Assembly: GCA_023614405.1 (NCBI GenBank)
Contig: CM042689.1
Coordinates: forward strand, 307,311,132 to 307,375,131
Source: Avena insularis
Taxonomy: Eukaryota > Streptophyta > Magnoliopsida > Poales > Poaceae
Reading direction: 5' to 3'
Length of the DNA: 64,000 bases
The stretch's first letter is position 1, and each line of letters begins with the position of its first letter. Of this stretch, positions 58,799 through 64,000 are shown piece after piece. The position numbers and the translations under genes were made by a program. The notes beneath the pieces are model-generated. The model had not been told where the DNA came from and searched no databases. It was given only the letters and a program-made list of their open reading frames with translations.

Positions 58799-61700
58799 CT
58801 AGTTTGGTGTAGAACAATCTGCCGTATCAGTCTTAATGACTCTGGTATTGTAAGAACCACAGGAGCCGCATTTGTGGTACAGCCAATGAAACTGAGATCT
58901 CCCTTTCCTTTCACAGTCATTACAAAGAATATCCTGGATGAACAATGCAACAAAATATAAATACGGCATCTGTGCAGCAGATAAAAATAATGAGAAAGAA
59001 AAACAGAAGAATTTAACTACCTGACACCTATCACGGTATTCCTCTGGAAGCTCTTCAGCAGCCAACAATGCATCAAGCATGCCAAAGTACACCTGTACAT
59101 AGACAAATGGAGAAAGATATAAGTTCAGTAAGATTCATGAACCTGCTTCCAAAGTTTAGGCAATCAGCTCACAAACAACAATCATTAGATGTTGCAAGCG
59201 ATGCCAATAGTTTGTTTACCTCTACAGCATGTAGTCTACACCATATTAAGTTCAGGGAATGACTAAAACCGTTGCAGAACAATAAGATTTTTATACTATT
59301 CCGAGATTACTATGGTAATCATGAACGTATTGGACAAATAGTGTTACGGAAGCTAATTGATCAGCAGCTAGATCTCAAACAAGTGAAAAGCTGGTTGTTT
59401 TCGGTTGGCTTCTCACATAATGGCAACACAATATAACACTTCCTATTTCCTATTCAGATAACACTGAAACTTGTCTGCGTAGAAGAAAACGTTCATGGAC
59501 TGGGGAAGGGAATCATTCATCACTCAGCATGACTCGAGCAAAAAATCTGATTGTGTACTTCCAAAGACCAAACAGTCTTTTTTGGCATCTTGGGAACTGA
59601 GTTTAATTTACAAGAGCAACATGTAAAGTCATCCTCAGGCATCAGGAATCAGGATTAGAGGTTTCTGTAGACAATAATCATAAAATACAACTGAAGAGAA
59701 AAAACATTTGATTGTGTTACCCTCAAATGGAGGTACATCTTCCAGTTTCAAAGTAATGGAAAATGTTTCAGTTTTTGCTTTCATGGAACAACTTATCAGC
59801 TTAGTGGAATGCCCTCTAGATGAAGGGCAAAAAAGGAGAAACAACCGTTCAATAAAAATGTGAAAACAAATTATGGGACTCAAGATGAAGATAAACTTCA
59901 TTCACATAAATGAAAAATATCTATAACCCCGTAAAAATGATATAACATACCGCCATATCTCCCAGGGATTTGCAGCAGATAGGACAAGTGTAATGACTAC
60001 ATGTGTATGCCTGGGATTGAAAATAGTCAGAAGCATGTTTGACAGCCAGAAGTTATGTAGAAAATTGCATGATTATGTTACTAGATGCTAGTACCTGAAA
60101 GCAAGCTGAATGCATGAAGTGGCCACAAGGAAGAGCTCTAACTGCCGCACTTGATGTAAATAGGAAGTCACAGCAGATTGGACAGTTTGTCTCTAGCCCT
60201 TTCTCCCGACATTTGTGTTCTGTTAGTTTCATTCCAAGGCAGCAATTGCACTTCATGCAATGAAAGAAATCAACACCAAGACCTTTCCCAAGACGACAAA
60301 GATTACAAAATGGGCAATGGTACACCGTCCTGTAAAACATCCCAACATTAGCAGAGACCTATTGCCTACCATGAAAACATATGCTATCCAGATTTCAATC
60401 GCCAAAGTATGTTGCCTATGATACAACATGTGTACTTGGAAAACCAACAGCTTCTAATTTGCATTATTGCATTTGGACAACTAAGCAAAGCATTGGCAAA
60501 ATTAACCCAAGGTGACATTCAAATATTTAAGAAACCAAAAATGTGTTGTTTCTTCTCAAGGGTCTGCTAATGCCCTTTTCATGATGAAGACAACTAATAC
60601 ATACCGCGAGTATAAATATTGGAAACCAATAACATGGTGAAGGTAGATTCTAAGAGAGAGAGAAAATCTCGTTCTATCGAGAACTTAAGAGAGATGTGGA
60701 AGATAAAAGTAATTATGGACATCAAAATTTCTCACACACTCGTTTCTCCTTCCAATATGAAGTTTCAGCTTGAATCTGAGAGGAAGTACATTCAACAGAC
60801 ATTTTGTTTACCAAAGATTTTTCAGTTTTGTTATTCTCTGATAATTTCATAGGTGAACAGAGCAGGTTTGACTATAAATTCCCTGGACTAAATATCTTAA
60901 GAAACTGATTGCATCAATACTGGTTATGCATGCTCTATTAGATTAATATTCCTCTGATTTTTGCATGTTGATTAGATTGTTACCAACTACAGGTACATGC
61001 AAGCTTAGTTGCTATGTACCTTCAGTATGTTTCAGATATAAATAATGTCAATCACAAACTTTGATGCAATCCAATCTGAATTTGGGTTCGAATTTGGATG
61101 TGGAGGTGCTACATGTCACGAAAATACATAGAAACTAACACCAGAACAATATATTGGTCTATAAACAATAGCAAAAACACATGCCAGTTGTTTAATGCCC
61201 CAAATGATCTTAAAATCACAGTGTCAATTTCATACCAGAGAATGATCTTTGAATGATGTTCGTGAACGTTACCTTTCGTCATCAAAAAATTTGCAGATAT
61301 TACAGTAATACTTTGCCATGGATAGCTCATTGCAAGATGGAGTTTGGCAATTTGGACCGACAGGTTGAACCTTCAAACATACCATGCACATCATCTCCTG
61401 TGTTGCTTTCCTACAGGTAGCAAGTAACGTTGGTATATTTACGTTTTGATATGATTGAAATGGTCTAGAGAAAAGAACGTACACTAGCAAAGTTATTTTT
61501 TTCTTCCTGAGAACACCAGAAATTATACTCTTTAGTTTACATTCTATATATTATTGCTAGGTGAAGCACCACAGGAGCACACTGAACAGTAATAGAGATT
61601 AATATTATTGCTAGGTCAAGGAACAGAAACATTTCAGCTCAGATCGAATTTATACTTATTTGTTCCTGTGAACAATACAATCACGTATTTACAAGCAACG

Positions 61701-64000
61701 CCAACTATATGAATGAAGTATGTGAGGAAAGGGATAAATAAGATATCGATTCAGAAATATAAATGGAAAAACTTGTCAAGAAATGTGCGAAGTTTATATT
61801 TTTCATGAAGAAAGCAACTGCAAGTTCCTCTCAGTTTTTTATGTATCTTTGTTTTTTTACTAGATACTGATTAGCAGTTGAAATTGGGTTCACAGAAAAA
61901 GGATCCAAACACTTTAGCATGACCACATAATAGAAGTATCAAGTACCCTTCAGCAGTAACAACATGAAAACCAGTCAAGTATTTTTGCAGAATACAGAAT
62001 TCACCTTTCCATTGTATGGTCGCTAACTTTATCATGGCAGAATCTGCACGTGAACAGCTTGTTACAGCAAGCGGCAACAAGCTTACAATTCCTTTTGTAG
62101 TGCTCACAACCAAATATTTGCTTCTCCTGGTCACGGTACGAAGAAACACATCCAGGTATACCAGCACCTCCGCTGCACTCTTCTAATCTTTGATCTGGTA
62201 GCTTTTGCTGAGCAGCTATCCAGCGGCTGAGATGCACATGTATCAATATACTCCCTCCGATCCATATTACTTGTCGTTAAAATGGATGTATCTAGCACTA
62301 AAACATGTCTAGATACGTCCATTTTAGTGACAAGTAATAGGACCGGAGGGAGTATGTTTTTCCTGATATAATTCTTGACGATTTATTTACTGAAATATGG
62401 AGATGACAAACCTGGTCATGAGATTTTGGATTAGATAGGCCTTTCTCCTTGGATCGAGTGTAGGATCTCGTGAAACCTTTCGCACCTCTGCCTCAAGTTC
62501 ACTCTGGTTCATTCGAAAGATGTCCTTCCAGCCAGGCTTGAACATCGGGTCATTCTGGTCAAGCTTGTCTTGCGAATGAATATCTGTAAATGGCAAATAA
62601 TAATTTTCAAACAGAAAAATGGAGAAGAAAAGGAACCAGTCATAGAACTACTTCCAGATTAAACAAGCGTTAGATGCAAAAATCTCGAACACACATCAGA
62701 GTTCTTGTCATTTTGTATTAGAAGAATGCCGGATGCCAAAAAGGCACCGAACTTACAAGGTAGCAAACCAAAACAACTTTAACAAACCAAGCAAAGAGAA
62801 CTAAATTAATCAATGTTTATGAATTCATTCTAGAATAACTCTCAGCATGCGACTCGCTCCCAGAACTTTAAGAATTCATGGCATGTTTGTTCTCTATGAA
62901 ACACCCAAGATATGCTCTTTGATAAACTTCATAGCTTGCACATTCCAAAGTATTATAAACAATTGATAGGTCTTCTTGTTTATTTGACGAAAAATAGCCA
63001 ACACTGGACCTACAACTCCCTGGACCACGGTGAGGCCTCGCAAGCTGATGATTAGTGGTTTGCTTGTTTCTAATATGTTAAGCCATATGCACCACAATGT
63101 GTAACATTTATGATTATTCTGACAGACATGGTATTAACAAGTGGGGCACAATGCAAGTTGAAACCATTGCTAGAAACCAACTGCACAAACCTTCTGGAAC
63201 AGAGGATATCTCTGCCGAAGAATCAGACGGAACTCCCTTCCACCACTCATTTAGCCACTCGCCAAACATCGTATTCTTGGTTGCTTGCTTCCATGTGTCC
63301 AGCATCTTGTTTTGTTCCTCTTGATTAAGTGCTGATGTAACCCAAGGTAACATTGATTGGAGGACCTCAGCACCTGTTGTACCAATTATACGACCTACAA
63401 GCTTATCCTGTTCCTCCACAGAAAAATGTTTGTCAAACAATGGCCACAACTCAAGTTCTTCTCTATGGACATGATTAGACAACGCGGCCCGGATAGATTT
63501 GCACATCCCTTGAAGCTTAGTAGCAAGCTCATTGTACTTTCTAGTCAAATTTATCCCATTAGATGATTTCAAATAGTTTTTCACTGCTCCTTCGGTATCA
63601 GGCTGGTTCAAACTCTCGTGTAGCTGTGAAAGCTCAGAAAGAACATTGGATATATCTTCAAATAATTGCTCTTCCTGCTTGTGGTCAAGAGTGTACGAAT
63701 GGCTCACATTGTGCAGTGGCTCTCTTGATTCTAAAGCAGGAAATACAATCTCATCCTCAGCATTGCTGTGTGCCCTGTAAAGACCCCATAATAAACGAAA
63801 TCTTCCGATGAATTGGCGAAGGCAGGACTCATCACCATCGATAAGCTTTCCAGATTCAACATCTAAGTACTCTAAATCCTTGCGAATCGCCTTGTGGAAT
63901 TTGAATATGGTATCAATTGGCCTTGAGATGCCATCAGAAGAAGACAATGCGGCGTCTGTATCCCATGAAAAAAGGCTTGAATATAATGAAGGCGCAGACG
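58799..64000 (-). CDS. HRZ: BTS/HRZ-type hemerythrin-RING E3 ubiquitin ligase, 3' part
   Basis: Eight exons join in frame: 64000-63191 (open at the edge), 62583-62412, 62226-62005, 61410-61273, 60329-60095, 60010-59951, 59092-59021, 58933-58799. Introns are GT-AG. They give 613 residues. First comes a hemerythrin domain with its iron ligands visible ([45 protein letters not shown]). Then a CHY zinc finger ([25 protein letters not shown]), a CTCHY finger ([23 protein letters not shown]) and a C3H2C3 RING ([30 protein letters not shown]). It ends in a zinc ribbon ([18 protein letters not shown]) and TPN-stop. In rice HRZ and Arabidopsis BRUTUS such proteins bind iron and restrain the iron-deficiency response by ubiquitinating transcription factors. 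Upstream hemerythrin repeats lie off-window, so HRZ1 and HRZ2 types cannot be told apart. No break is seen; it looks functional. Confidence 0.93.
62251..62352. mobile_element. Stowaway MITE in an HRZ intron
   Basis: 102 bp with near-perfect terminal inverted repeats CTCCCTCCGATCC...GGACCGGAGGGAG, flanked by TA on both sides (62249-62250, 62353-62354). It lies in the intron between the exons at 62412 and 62226, about 25 bases upstream of the splice acceptor. Almost the whole element is one hairpin (TTACTTGTC/GACAAGTAA arms). Confidence 0.92.

Noticed and set aside
63114..63947. A 277-codon stand-alone hemerythrin protein starting at the ATG at 63947
   Set aside because: The frame is open upstream to the window edge, a good splice donor lies at 63190, and downstream exons join in frame, so it is an internal exon of the HRZ gene.

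Overview
This window is plant nuclear DNA, most likely from a pooid grass (wheat/barley/oat/ryegrass side). That is an inference from the types of LTR retrotransposon, the Stowaway MITEs and a BTS/HRZ-type iron-sensing ubiquitin ligase gene with rice-like wording. About 54 kb of the 64 kb is a stack of nested LTR retrotransposons, and only the right end holds host-gene sequence.

The stack can be read from LTR ends (TG...CA) and 5-bp target-site duplications (TSDs). I use local letters. C (+, gypsy, 51761 onward) was hit by F (-, Athila-type gypsy). F was hit by A1 (-, chromovirus of family A). A1 was then hit by three elements: E (+, solo or 3' LTR, itself hit by copia element G at the left edge); B (-, 11914-35876, TSD GGTTG); and D (-, 36955-47439, TSD ATATG/CTATG). 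B carries a solo family-A LTR, A2 (13934-18008, TSD TAATA), and a complete family-A element, A3 (19925-32905, TSD CCCTG). D carries another solo family-A LTR, A4 (40648-44661, TSD GCAGC). The parts of the older elements left of G lie outside the window.

Family A has LTRs of about 4 kb, a tRNA-Met primer site and a gag-protease-RT-RNase H-integrase-chromodomain polyprotein. A3 is nearly complete but broken by frameshifts and stops. A1 keeps an extra ORF upstream of gag. B is the most unusual element: two 1047-bp LTRs, a tRNA-Met primer site and a polypurine tract flank a long ORF without recognisable retrotransposon enzymes. That ORF has eight 14-residue acidic repeats near its N terminus, a basic middle and a Cys/His-rich C-terminal region. 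It is split by A2 and A3, and its reading frame continues across both insertion points.

The right 10 kb is low-copy. It holds a degraded MITE, a broken Myb/SANT-like gene (55482-57019, +), a small fragment resembling the RNase H1 N-terminal (viroplasmin-like) domain with a hydrophobic tail (57384-57814, +), and the eight 3'-terminal exons of a BTS/HRZ gene (58799-64000, -). The HRZ gene continues beyond the window and carries a Stowaway MITE in one intron. I saw no tRNA, rRNA or CRISPR feature.
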